A stretch of DNA of 64,000 nucleotides from Lachnospiraceae bacterium (GTDB lineage: Bacteria; Bacillota; Clostridia; Lachnospirales; Lachnospiraceae): assembly GCA_017540605.1 (NCBI GenBank), contig JAFYAS010000020.1, positions 1-64,000 on the forward strand. Direction: 5' to 3'. The translations under genes and the position numbers were made by a program. Position 1 is the first letter of the stretch; each line of letters starts with the position of its first letter. Below the pieces are notes generated by a model, which worked only from the letters and a program-made list of their open reading frames with translations, did not search any database and had not been told where the DNA came from. Of this stretch, positions 37,401-46,200 are shown piece by piece.

Positions 37401-37831
37401 TCAAGGGAAATGTCAAGCTTGATGTAAAGCATTCAAGTATAAACGGATATTGTGGCTCGGCTTTATTTGCCGGACTTGGAACTATCGAGGGAGAAAGAAG
37501 TGATATCATTGTAGCTGAAGCCGGCATCATGATCAATCTTGTTTCCGATAAGTCAACCTGTGTGGGCTCATATAACGGTTATTCAAATATTGATGTGAGA
37601 TATGCCTCCTTCAAACTTGACAATTCCGGAAAGGCGGCGCTTGCTATCGGGGGTGTTGGCAAGGAGTCTGATGTGATCATGGTAAATGATGATATCAGGT
37701 TCAATATCAGATCTTCTTTCCAGAGAGATACATTTGCCGATGAGGAAAGAATAGAGATCATCAACGGTCGTTCAAACTTCATGGTGAATGGATATGTCAA
37801 GGAAAGAAAGGTCGTATACAAGAATATTTAA
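34478..37831 (+). CDS. LacI-type sensor / EAL phosphodiesterase / beta-helix fusion, 1117 aa
   Basis: Probably degrades cyclic di-GMP in response to a bound ligand. Residues ~5-290 match the periplasmic-binding-protein-like sensor of LacI regulators (HGFRDIAFLSG, AVVCANDCMAIG, IAVVGYDSMD) without a DNA-binding head. Residues ~300-490 are a linker/sensor region. The EAL domain (~505-755) has all key motifs: YEALMR with E532, NSIPG, ELTEEAE, IDDYGTGYSN, YVKIDRSLL, AEGVET and QGYY. Residues ~790-1117 form a repetitive Gly/Asn-rich beta-helix with GILVPKGAKLTVEGEG and CIGSGEGG, resembling the Cthe_2159-type carbohydrate-binding fold. No signal peptide or membrane segment is visible, so the protein is presumably cytoplasmic. 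The C-terminal fold assignment is by eye. Confidence 0.82.
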   Translation: MENIRLRIAVLVGQADEGYQKQFIEGFLKRAFQFNCDACIFSMYKKYQDTEEREAGDSNIFNLVNYELFDAVVILKDSIQTTDMAEKLEKELHEHYKKTVVVIERESEYFDSIISDGYAPVYNLVSHLIEKHGFRDIAFLSGKRWHSHAKQRLLAYEDAMKMHNLPVLEHRIYYGDFWYLSGEECADRMLEGSEGLPEAVVCANDCMAIGLCDALSKKGIRVPEDIAVVGYDSMDEGKLSPKTITSANVPAKECGSYTVDYILAKEKGEEIKPFSTSAQMLIGESCGCKNEVDIAGLVKRRSWGTELSEEGYLSVNNSMEDDLLSQESLMDYLNTVYNYAYQIKNAKSFYLVLNSEWKSMDKDYSIKTLNDGYSEKLLCAIRYNSNGLGNYVGIDESFDRNDMIPELFSEREEASAYFFTPMFYEDTCFGYSVLSYGNEPVCYDEVYRLWMRSVARAFECLRRSLAVKLLLVNQERVKKTKFEIATENAGRRLTMEDQKLISTVEDILDYNQLTYHFQPIVNTKDGEIYSYEALMRSTSEVSVSPLDIIKYANIAGRLTDVERATFFNVLEVVDKNEEIFTGKKVFINSIPGVKLSDDEVFKIRELFERHNDIVVVELTEEAELKDSDLANIKALLSEIGVETAIDDYGTGYSNVSNLLRYMPNYVKIDRSLLSEIHIKPQKQHFVREIIEFCHDNNILALAEGVETSEELQMVIRLGADLIQGYYTARPAETIVPAIDEKIRAEIKAFYQEYLDGIAKQIYRTGKTNRVSINNLLKDGVTDILVGETNAVYRDIAIIGMPKLETGIHMRIESGYMGRITLDNVFFSNIKNRPCIELAEDCDVTLVLRGENYLKGGGILVPKGAKLTVEGEGNLSIKVNCEDFYGIGNDYYSSHGDLILSQDGIIKIEANGTNGCCIGSGEGGYIEINRGHYILNVTGDCGVGIGNINSDFDIKIRNCLIELESNVDRGVFVGSVKGNVKLDVKHSSINGYCGSALFAGLGTIEGERSDIIVAEAGIMINLVSDKSTCVGSYNGYSNIDVRYASFKLDNSGKAALAIGGVGKESDVIMVNDDIRFNIRSSFQRDTFADEERIEIINGRSNFMVNGYVKERKVVYKNI

Positions 37832-37851
37832 GAGAAAAAAGGGAAAAGAAA

Positions 37852-40800
37852 ATGTTAGCGAAGTTTAGTGTAAAGAAAGCATATACAGTAATAGTTGGTA
37901 TAGTGCTCATATTGGTCTTGGGGGTTGTGGCAGCTACAAGGATGACTACGGATCTATTGCCTTCCATGGAGCTACCCTATGCCATCATTGTAACAACCTA
38001 TCAGGGTGCAAGTCCGGAGACTGTTGAGATGGCTGTGACAAAGCCTATCGAATCTTCTATGGCGACACTTAACAATATCAAGAATATCCAGAGCTCTTCA
38101 AGTGAGAATTATTCTATGGTTATGCTTGAGTTCAACAATGATACCAATATGGATTCATCCACCATTGATATCAGAGAAAGTCTTGATCAGATAAAGGGTT
38201 ATTGGCCTGATGAGGTCGGCAATCCTATGGTCATAAAGCTCAATCCGGATATGATGCCTGTAATGGTGGCAGCAGTAGATGCTGACGGAATGGATGCGGT
38301 TGAGCTCACTGATTATATCAACAATACATTAAAGGACGAGCTTGAGGGAATAGACGGTGTTGCCTCAGCCACTCCTATGGGTACAGTATCCGAAACTGTT
38401 GAGGTCACAATCAATGACAAGAAGCTCGATGCGGTAAATGAAAAGGTAAAGAAGGCTCTCGATAGGAAGTTTGAGGATGCAGAGAGTGAGATCAGCGACG
38501 GAAAAAGAAAGCTCAACAAGGGCGAGAATACACTCAACAAAGCCAAGGACGAGGCCAGAGATCAGCTTTCTAAGGCGGAAACACAGCTTTCTGATATGAA
38601 GCTTGACCTTTTGAAGAATGAGCTTCAGGTAAATGATGCCCTAAAGCAGATCATTTCAGCCGAGGAAGAGATAGATAAAGCGAAAAAGGAGCTTACTAAA
38701 CAGAAACCGACTGTTGAAAAGACCATAAAGGATCTGAAAAAGACTATAAAGGGACTTGAGGATTCCATAGACCAGATGGAGACCCTTTACGGACAATATC
38801 AGGCTCTTGTTGCTCAAAAGGCGGAGCTTGAGGCTTCGCTTGCTTTGATGCCTGACAATGCTGAGCTAAATGCAGCCTATCAACAGGTTGTTGGAGGTAT
38901 TGCCGCTATTGAGGAGGGGCTAGCTGCTCAGACTGATGCTGATGGGAATCCACTTACCATTGAAGCTCTTCCCAGTGTTATAAAAACCATGAAATCAGGA
39001 CTTACCGAGGCAAAGACCGGACTTAAGCAGGCTGAAGACGGACTTAAGGAAATAAATAAGGGCCTTAAGGATGTAGAGAAAAATGAGAAGACTATTAAGT
39101 CCAAGAAAAAGGAACTTTCAAAGGCATTAGAGGAAATTACCAAGGGTAGAACAACTCTTTCCGAGAAGGAAAGTGAGTTGAAGAAGAAGAATGCCGAGGC
39201 AGAGGAGGGCTTTATAGATGGCTCTGTTGATATCAAGACCGGAAAATCTGCTTTGGATACCGCGAAGGATCAGATAGACGATCAAAAGGATACTGCATTC
39301 GACAGTCTTGACTTAACCGGTATCATCACAGAGTCTATGGTTGAGGGAATGCTTACAGCAGGCAATTTCTCAATGCCTGCAGGCTATGTGACTGATGATC
39401 ATAGGGATTATCTGGTGAGAGTGGGAGATAAGTTTTCTTCCCTTGATGAGATCAAGGATTATGTTCTTCTTGATCTTTCTATGGATGATCTTGATCCTAT
39501 AAAGCTTTCTGATATAGCGGATGTGGAGATAGTAAATGATGCGGGAGATTCTTATGTAAAGGTCAACAAGAATGATGGTATGATCATCTCTTTAGCAAAG
39601 CAGACAGGTTATTCCACAGCGGATGTTGCAGACAGGATAAAGGAAAAGTTTGATGAGCTGTCAGCTGATGGCTCCGGACTTCATTTTGTAGAGCTGATGG
39701 ATCAGGGAATCTATATCAATATGATCGTTTCCTCTGTGCTTCAGAATCTGATGCTTGGTGCCGGACTTGCTATCATTATACTCTTGATCTTTTTGAAGGA
39801 TATAAGACCTACGGCTATCATCGCTGTATCTATACCTGTCAGCGTGGTCTTTGCTGTGGTAATGATGTATTTCTCCGGAGTAACCCTTAATGTCATCTCA
39901 CTTTCGGGACTTGCCCTTGGAGTAGGTATGCTTGTGGACAATTCCATTGTCGTTATCGAGAATATCTATAGGCTTCGTAGTCTTGGACATTCAAGAAAGG
40001 AAGCTGCTATAGAGGGAGCAAAGGAGGTTACGGGAGCTATTGCTGCATCTACCGCAACTACCGTATCCGTTTTTGCACCTATTATATTTACCAGCGGACT
40101 TACAAGGATGCTCTTTGTGGATATGGCCCTTACCATTCTTTATTCGCTCCTTGCCAGCCTGATCATAGCTGTGACCTTTGTTCCTATGACGGCATCGAAG
40201 ATACTCGGTAAAGAGAAAGAGAAAAAGAGAGGCTTGATAGATGCCATAACTGATGTTTACATCAAGGTGCTTGATAAGGTACTGAATTTAAAGATAATAG
40301 TATTTGTTGTGATCATTTTAGCCTTTTGCGGATCGGTAGTTCTTGCACTTAAGAATGGAACCATTATGATTCCTGATATGGATAGTCCTCAGATGAGTAT
40401 GACCTTGAAAATGCCTGATGATACTGTTGATATCAAGGAAACAGCCGAAATGTCTGATAAGGTTATAGAAAAGGTATTGGAGATAGATGATATTGACTCT
40501 GTAGGCGCCATGGTATCCGGAGGACAGTATTCTATGCTTGGCCTTGGTGGAGGCGGTACAGATATCACTACAGTCAGCTATTATATACTATGTAAGGAAG
40601 ATAAAAAGCTTACAAATGAGGAGATAGCAAGACTTATTACAGAGAAGACCAAGGATTTTGATTGTGAGATCACCGTTCAGGCTTCTACTATGGATATGTC
40701 TGCTCTTGGAGCATCCGGTGTAGTAGTTAGAGTCGAGGGTAAAGAAATCGATAAGATGAAGGAGATAGCTGATACCGTCGCAGATAAGCTCTCTAAGGTT

Positions 40801-41802
40801 GAGGGCCTTGAGGATATAAGCAATGGTCAGGATGATGTTACCTCTGAGAAGAGATTCCATGTAAGAAAGGATAAGGCTGCTGAGTATGGCCTTACCGTTG
40901 CACAGGTTTTCTCTGCTGTAAATGCAAAGCTTTCAGAGGCAAAATCAGTAACTACTCTTGATACAGGTGAGAAGGAATACGGCGTCTTTGTAAAGACAAA
41001 CACCTCTGTAGAGCTTGATCTTGATGGTCTTGCCAATATTGAGATAGAAGGTAAGAAGGACAATGAAAAAGAGATGGTAAAGCTTAAGGAGATTGCTGAT
41101 TTTGAGGATGCAGAGGGACTTTCTGCTATCACCAGACAAAACCAGAACAGATATATTTCCGTGACTGCCGCCATAAAGGATGGCTACAATGCGGGACTTT
41201 TGGCTGACAAGGTGGATGCTGCCATAAATGACGTAAAGGTTCCCACAGGCTATAAGCTTATATATGACGGTGAGAATGAGACTACTATGGAGGCTATGAA
41301 ACAGGTGGGACTTATGATGCTTCTCGCAGTTATATTTATGTATCTTATCATGGTCATTCAGTTCCAGTCATTGAAATCACCGTTTATCATTATGTTTACT
41401 CTTCCTCTTGCTTTTACTGGTGGATTCTTGGCACTATTTATCGGAGGTATGGAGGTATCCGTAATAGCAATGGTGGGTATGGTTATGCTTGCCGGCATCA
41501 TCGTAAACAATGGTATCGTTTTGGTTGATGCTATTAATCAGATGAGAGATAGGGGTATTAAAAAACGTCAGGCTATCCTCGAATCTGCAAGAAACAGGAT
41601 CAGACCGATCCTTATGACTGCTCTTACTACTATATTGGGCCTTACACCTTTAGCTATAGGCTATGGTATGGGTGCTGATATGGGTCAGCCAATGGCGGTT
41701 GTCGTGATCGGCGGACTTATCTATGGTACACTTCTCACACTATTTGTTGTGCCTTGTATATATGATCTCTTCCATAGGAAAGAGAAGAAGATAGAAGAAT
41801 AA
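37852..41802 (+). CDS. RND-family efflux permease with coiled-coil insertion, 1316 aa
   Basis: A proton-driven exporter of the AcrB/HAE-type RND superfamily. The first transmembrane segment is residues ~12-30 (VIVGIVLILVLGVVAATRM). The pore-domain motif ASPETVEMAVTKPIE is near 55-70. Transmembrane blocks lie at ~625-780 and ~1130-1300. The proton-relay-type Asp is in GLALGVGMLVDNSIVV. A coiled-coil insertion of ~280 residues (roughly 195-485) interrupts the first extracellular domain; it is rich in Lys/Glu with GLxxAxxGL patterns. No membrane-fusion adaptor or outer-membrane partner gene is adjacent, so the insertion may replace the adaptor. It follows the EAL gene by 20 bases with GGGAAAAG as ribosome-binding site. 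Confidence 0.88.
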   Translation: MLAKFSVKKAYTVIVGIVLILVLGVVAATRMTTDLLPSMELPYAIIVTTYQGASPETVEMAVTKPIESSMATLNNIKNIQSSSSENYSMVMLEFNNDTNMDSSTIDIRESLDQIKGYWPDEVGNPMVIKLNPDMMPVMVAAVDADGMDAVELTDYINNTLKDELEGIDGVASATPMGTVSETVEVTINDKKLDAVNEKVKKALDRKFEDAESEISDGKRKLNKGENTLNKAKDEARDQLSKAETQLSDMKLDLLKNELQVNDALKQIISAEEEIDKAKKELTKQKPTVEKTIKDLKKTIKGLEDSIDQMETLYGQYQALVAQKAELEASLALMPDNAELNAAYQQVVGGIAAIEEGLAAQTDADGNPLTIEALPSVIKTMKSGLTEAKTGLKQAEDGLKEINKGLKDVEKNEKTIKSKKKELSKALEEITKGRTTLSEKESELKKKNAEAEEGFIDGSVDIKTGKSALDTAKDQIDDQKDTAFDSLDLTGIITESMVEGMLTAGNFSMPAGYVTDDHRDYLVRVGDKFSSLDEIKDYVLLDLSMDDLDPIKLSDIADVEIVNDAGDSYVKVNKNDGMIISLAKQTGYSTADVADRIKEKFDELSADGSGLHFVELMDQGIYINMIVSSVLQNLMLGAGLAIIILLIFLKDIRPTAIIAVSIPVSVVFAVVMMYFSGVTLNVISLSGLALGVGMLVDNSIVVIENIYRLRSLGHSRKEAAIEGAKEVTGAIAASTATTVSVFAPIIFTSGLTRMLFVDMALTILYSLLASLIIAVTFVPMTASKILGKEKEKKRGLIDAITDVYIKVLDKVLNLKIIVFVVIILAFCGSVVLALKNGTIMIPDMDSPQMSMTLKMPDDTVDIKETAEMSDKVIEKVLEIDDIDSVGAMVSGGQYSMLGLGGGGTDITTVSYYILCKEDKKLTNEEIARLITEKTKDFDCEITVQASTMDMSALGASGVVVRVEGKEIDKMKEIADTVADKLSKVEGLEDISNGQDDVTSEKRFHVRKDKAAEYGLTVAQVFSAVNAKLSEAKSVTTLDTGEKEYGVFVKTNTSVELDLDGLANIEIEGKKDNEKEMVKLKEIADFEDAEGLSAITRQNQNRYISVTAAIKDGYNAGLLADKVDAAINDVKVPTGYKLIYDGENETTMEAMKQVGLMMLLAVIFMYLIMVIQFQSLKSPFIIMFTLPLAFTGGFLALFIGGMEVSVIAMVGMVMLAGIIVNNGIVLVDAINQMRDRGIKKRQAILESARNRIRPILMTALTTILGLTPLAIGYGMGADMGQPMAVVVIGGLIYGTLLTLFVVPCIYDLFHRKEKKIEE

Positions 41803-41806
41803 TGGG

Positions 41807-41847
41807 TAAAAAGGGCAAGGCTTCATGCTTTGCTCTTCCTTTTTACA
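41807..41847 (+). terminator. Terminator after the RND exporter gene
   Basis: AAAAAGGGCAAGGC, loop TTCAT, then GCTTTGCTCTTCCTTTTT form an imperfect stem ending in a T run. Confidence 0.65.
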
Positions 41848-41951
41848 CATATTTAATATATTTTCTACACAATTTGAACACATTTCGTTGCTATAGTTAT
41901 TACTGTCGACAGGAAAAAATCAAATCTTTTTCAATATAAAGGAGAATAACT

Positions 41952-43682
41952 ATGGACGAGAGAAATTTTGAGAATGAGAACGAATTATCAGGAATTGATG
42001 AGATCAAGACAAATGAAGAAAGTGTTGAAACAAATGAAGTGCCTGTAGCAGAGACGGTTTCAGAAACTACAGAATATGAAAGAGAGCCGAAAGTAGAGTC
42101 TACTTCATACGAGGATGTCAGAGAAACATCTGTAACACCTCAGGAAAGAAGTGCAAATACCCAGAGCTTTAGCAATACACAGACCTACAATAATACACCC
42201 TATGGTTACAGTACAGGTAGCGACAACAGGACCTACAGAGTATATGGAGAGTCAGCTACCAATCCGGCAGAGCCTGTAAAGAAGAAAAAGCAGGGTGCCG
42301 GTCTTACCTGGCCAAAGACCATTGCGGCAGCGGCTGTATTTGCTATAGTAGGTGCAGGTACTCTTAAAGGAATTGATATAGCGTACAATCATTATACAGG
42401 AAAAACCAATAATACAGTAGCAACAGCAACCACAGAAGAGCAGAAGGTTGATGATGTAGCACAGGCTTCAACCATATCAGAGGGCAATACTACCATTTAT
42501 GATGTATCTCAGATTGCAAAAAATGCAATGCCTTCGATTGTATCTATAACTAACAAGTCTATTGAGACCGTTCAGACCTGGTTTAGACAGTACCAGCAGG
42601 AGGTTGAAGGAGCAGGCTCAGGAATCATCATTAAGCAGGATGGAAACAAGCTTTTCATTATGACGAATTATCATGTGGTTGAAGGGGCTATGAGCCTTAC
42701 AGTTTCCTTCTGTGATGATTCGCTCTGTGAAGCAACAGTAAGGGGCTACAACGAAGATGCTGATCTTGCTATTGTTGAGGTAGATATGACAAAGATGAGC
42801 TCTGATGCCGTAAAGCAGATAAAGACTGCTGTGATCGGCGATTCGGATGCTCTTGAGATAGGAGAGCCTGCAATTGTTATTGGAAATGCACTTGGTTACG
42901 GTCAGTCCCTTTCAGGTGGGTACATAAGTGCAAAGAACAGAGTCCTTGACAAAAATCAGATCGGTCTTATCCAAACTGATGCTGCTATAAATCCGGGTAA
43001 CTCAGGTGGAGCTCTTCTTAACTCAAAGGGAGAGGTAGTAGGCGTAAACTCAAGTAAGCTTGCAGATACCAAGGTTGAGGGTATGGGCTTTGCTATTCCC
43101 ATCAACGAAGCAATGAAGCTTATGCAGGGCGTTATTGACGGTACGGATAAGAGTGTTGATAATTCAAAGAATAATAATGATATAGGCAACAATAATGGAA
43201 ATGGAAGAGATGACGGATATCAGGGCGGCAACGGTTATGACGAGCTTGACCCCTTCTCAGGCTTTGGTGACGGCTTTGGAGGCTTTGATGAATTCTTTGG
43301 ATATGGAAATGGAAATAACGGAAACAGAAACGGAAACAATAATAATGGTAATGAGCAGTCCGAGAATACGCAAAAGGCTTATCTTGGAGTAGTAGGATCT
43401 CCCGTTACCGCTGATTACAGTGAATATCTGAATATGCCTGAAGGTGTTTATATCACACAGGTTGTAACTATGTCTGCTGCTGAAGAGGCAGGAATAAAGG
43501 CAGGAGATATCATTACCTCGGTAGACGGAAAGGATATAAAGGATATGGATACCCTTAAAGAGTATGTCTCAACCAAGAATGTCGGAGACAAGATAAGTGT
43601 AACCTATCAGAGAAAGGATTCCAAGGGTGATTATAGTGAAAATACTGTAGAGGTAACCCTTAAGGAGATGTCAAATCAGTAA
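41952..43682 (+). CDS. HtrA/DegP-like serine protease with PDZ domain
   Basis: A membrane-anchored protease for misfolded or secreted proteins on the outer face of the membrane. The 576-residue product has an acidic, Thr/Asn-rich cytoplasmic N-terminus (~1-115) and one membrane segment (~118-140, starting TWPKTIAAAAVFAIVGAG). The trypsin-like domain has the triad His241 (NYHVVEG), Asp271 (DADLAIVEV) and Ser351 (PGNSGG). A long Gly/Asn/Asp-rich linker (~405-475) precedes a C-terminal PDZ domain (~480-570). The linker is longer than in most HtrA proteins. Start ATG follows AAAGGAG. It is flanked by terminators and therefore probably a single-gene unit. Confidence 0.92.
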   Translation: MDERNFENENELSGIDEIKTNEESVETNEVPVAETVSETTEYEREPKVESTSYEDVRETSVTPQERSANTQSFSNTQTYNNTPYGYSTGSDNRTYRVYGESATNPAEPVKKKKQGAGLTWPKTIAAAAVFAIVGAGTLKGIDIAYNHYTGKTNNTVATATTEEQKVDDVAQASTISEGNTTIYDVSQIAKNAMPSIVSITNKSIETVQTWFRQYQQEVEGAGSGIIIKQDGNKLFIMTNYHVVEGAMSLTVSFCDDSLCEATVRGYNEDADLAIVEVDMTKMSSDAVKQIKTAVIGDSDALEIGEPAIVIGNALGYGQSLSGGYISAKNRVLDKNQIGLIQTDAAINPGNSGGALLNSKGEVVGVNSSKLADTKVEGMGFAIPINEAMKLMQGVIDGTDKSVDNSKNNNDIGNNNGNGRDDGYQGGNGYDELDPFSGFGDGFGGFDEFFGYGNGNNGNRNGNNNNGNEQSENTQKAYLGVVGSPVTADYSEYLNMPEGVYITQVVTMSAAEEAGIKAGDIITSVDGKDIKDMDTLKEYVSTKNVGDKISVTYQRKDSKGDYSENTVEVTLKEMSNQ

Positions 43683-43739
43683 TTATCATTCATTTTGATA
43701 CACGGGTCATTATATGATCCGTGCCATACTCCCCCTCGC

Positions 43740-43770
43740 GAGACCGTGCTATATGCACGGTCTCATTTAG
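43740..43770 (+). terminator. Terminator after the HtrA gene
   Basis: GAGACCGTGC, loop TATAT, GCACGGTCTC, then ATTTAG. A second imperfect hairpin (CACGGGTCAT with ATGATCCGTG, 43701-43723) lies just upstream. Confidence 0.72.
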
Positions 43771-43804
43771 TTCATCATATATTTCCATATCTTGTGTTTT
43801 CTTG

Positions 43805-43833
43805 TTGACATTGATGCCATATTTTGATAATAT
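43805..43833 (+). promoter_or_regulatory. Consensus promoter of guaB
   Basis: TTGACA and TAATAT are separated by 17 bases. The leader to the start codon is ~85 bases. I see no purine riboswitch core in it. Confidence 0.75.
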
Positions 43834-43919
43834 AGCGAAAATAAACAAACATTTTTAAGTAGCCTAAAAAGGATTGTGATCGATAATTGGTCACAGCATT
43901 TTATCGAAAAGGAGAGTAG

Positions 43920-45377
<1,458 letters not shown>

Positions 45378-45394
45378 TATCCGGTGATCAAAAG

Positions 45395-45895
45395 ATGATT
45401 GATAAAAAGAGACTTGTCATTAGGCGAATAAGCCTGGTACTCTTTTTCATGTATTTGGGGTTTCTGACGTATCTTCTGTTTTTCTCAGATGGATACGGCA
45501 GAAGCATCCATGATGAATATAGATACAATTTTATTCCGTTTCAGGAGATAAAAAGATTTTACTATAGCAGGGATGTTGTTGGAACCTATGCGATGCTCAC
45601 CAATATCGCTGGTAATGTATTGGCATTTGTTCCTTTTGGCACGCTTATCAGGTGGGTGCGAGGCAAAGGCAAAAAGACAACCCTGCTCTTTGCTGTGGTA
45701 AGTACATTTGTTTTTAGTCTTATCATTGAGTCAGTTCAGTTTATAACCAAGGTTGGAGTATTTGATGTGGATGATCTGATGCTCAACACTTTGGGAGGTT
45801 TGTTGGGCTTTTGTATTTACAGGTTGATCGCTGCGGCTGACAGAGGGATAGCAAGTGCGAAGGAAAAGGAGAACGGGGAAGTTTTCCCTGGCTGA
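45395..45895 (+). CDS. VanZ-like family membrane protein
   Basis: A 166-residue integral membrane protein with about four hydrophobic segments (~9-30, 62-83, 93-115, 125-150). The VanZ-like pattern is visible: YNFIPFQEI before the second segment, then NIAGNVLAFVPFG, and DVDDLMLNTLGGLLGF near the end. The family includes the teicoplanin-resistance accessory VanZ, but most members are unlinked to resistance, and no van genes occur here. The ribosome-binding site is weak (GGTGATC). Its 3' end overlaps the next gene by 41 bases in another frame. Confidence 0.85.
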   Translation: MIDKKRLVIRRISLVLFFMYLGFLTYLLFFSDGYGRSIHDEYRYNFIPFQEIKRFYYSRDVVGTYAMLTNIAGNVLAFVPFGTLIRWVRGKGKKTTLLFAVVSTFVFSLIIESVQFITKVGVFDVDDLMLNTLGGLLGFCIYRLIAAADRGIASAKEKENGEVFPG

Positions 45896-46184
45896 AAAAA
45901 CTATATCGTTGGATACAGTTATGAGCCTTGTGCTTGGGATAGTATCACTTATACTTTTGATAGTGGTGCTTTATTTTTCGTTAAGTCTTGTAGGGAACAG
46001 TTCAATCTACAATGGCTATCTGTTCTTAACTGCCATCGTTATATGTGTTTGGGGATCGATTTTTTCGTTTTTCAGCGTGAGAGGAGAAGGTGGCATGATA
46101 GGACTTAAGCATATCGGAGCTGCCATAAACGGTGTTTCATTTTTGTTGATCGGCATTATTTTTTTAATATCATTAAAGTACTAA
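45855..46184 (+). CDS. Small membrane protein, DUF6142-like, 109 aa
   Basis: Four hydrophobic segments are seen (~20-45, 52-73, and two near the C-terminus), after a basic start MRRKRRTGKFSLAEKTIS. The layout resembles the Lachnospiraceae DUF6142 family. The start is a GTG inside the end of the VanZ-like gene, with GAGGGAT as a plausible ribosome-binding site. No later start would keep the conserved first ~20 residues. It precedes the aminopeptidase gene by 16 bases. Function unknown. Confidence 0.7.
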   Translation: MRRKRRTGKFSLAEKTISLDTVMSLVLGIVSLILLIVVLYFSLSLVGNSSIYNGYLFLTAIVICVWGSIFSFFSVRGEGGMIGLKHIGAAINGVSFLLIGIIFLISLKY

Positions 46185-46200
46185 AGGAAGGGATTTTTAA

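Noticed and set aside
45395-45895. A vancomycin or teicoplanin resistance locus
   Set aside because: Only a VanZ-like protein is present; no ligase, dehydrogenase, dipeptidase or two-component genes of a van cluster occur.
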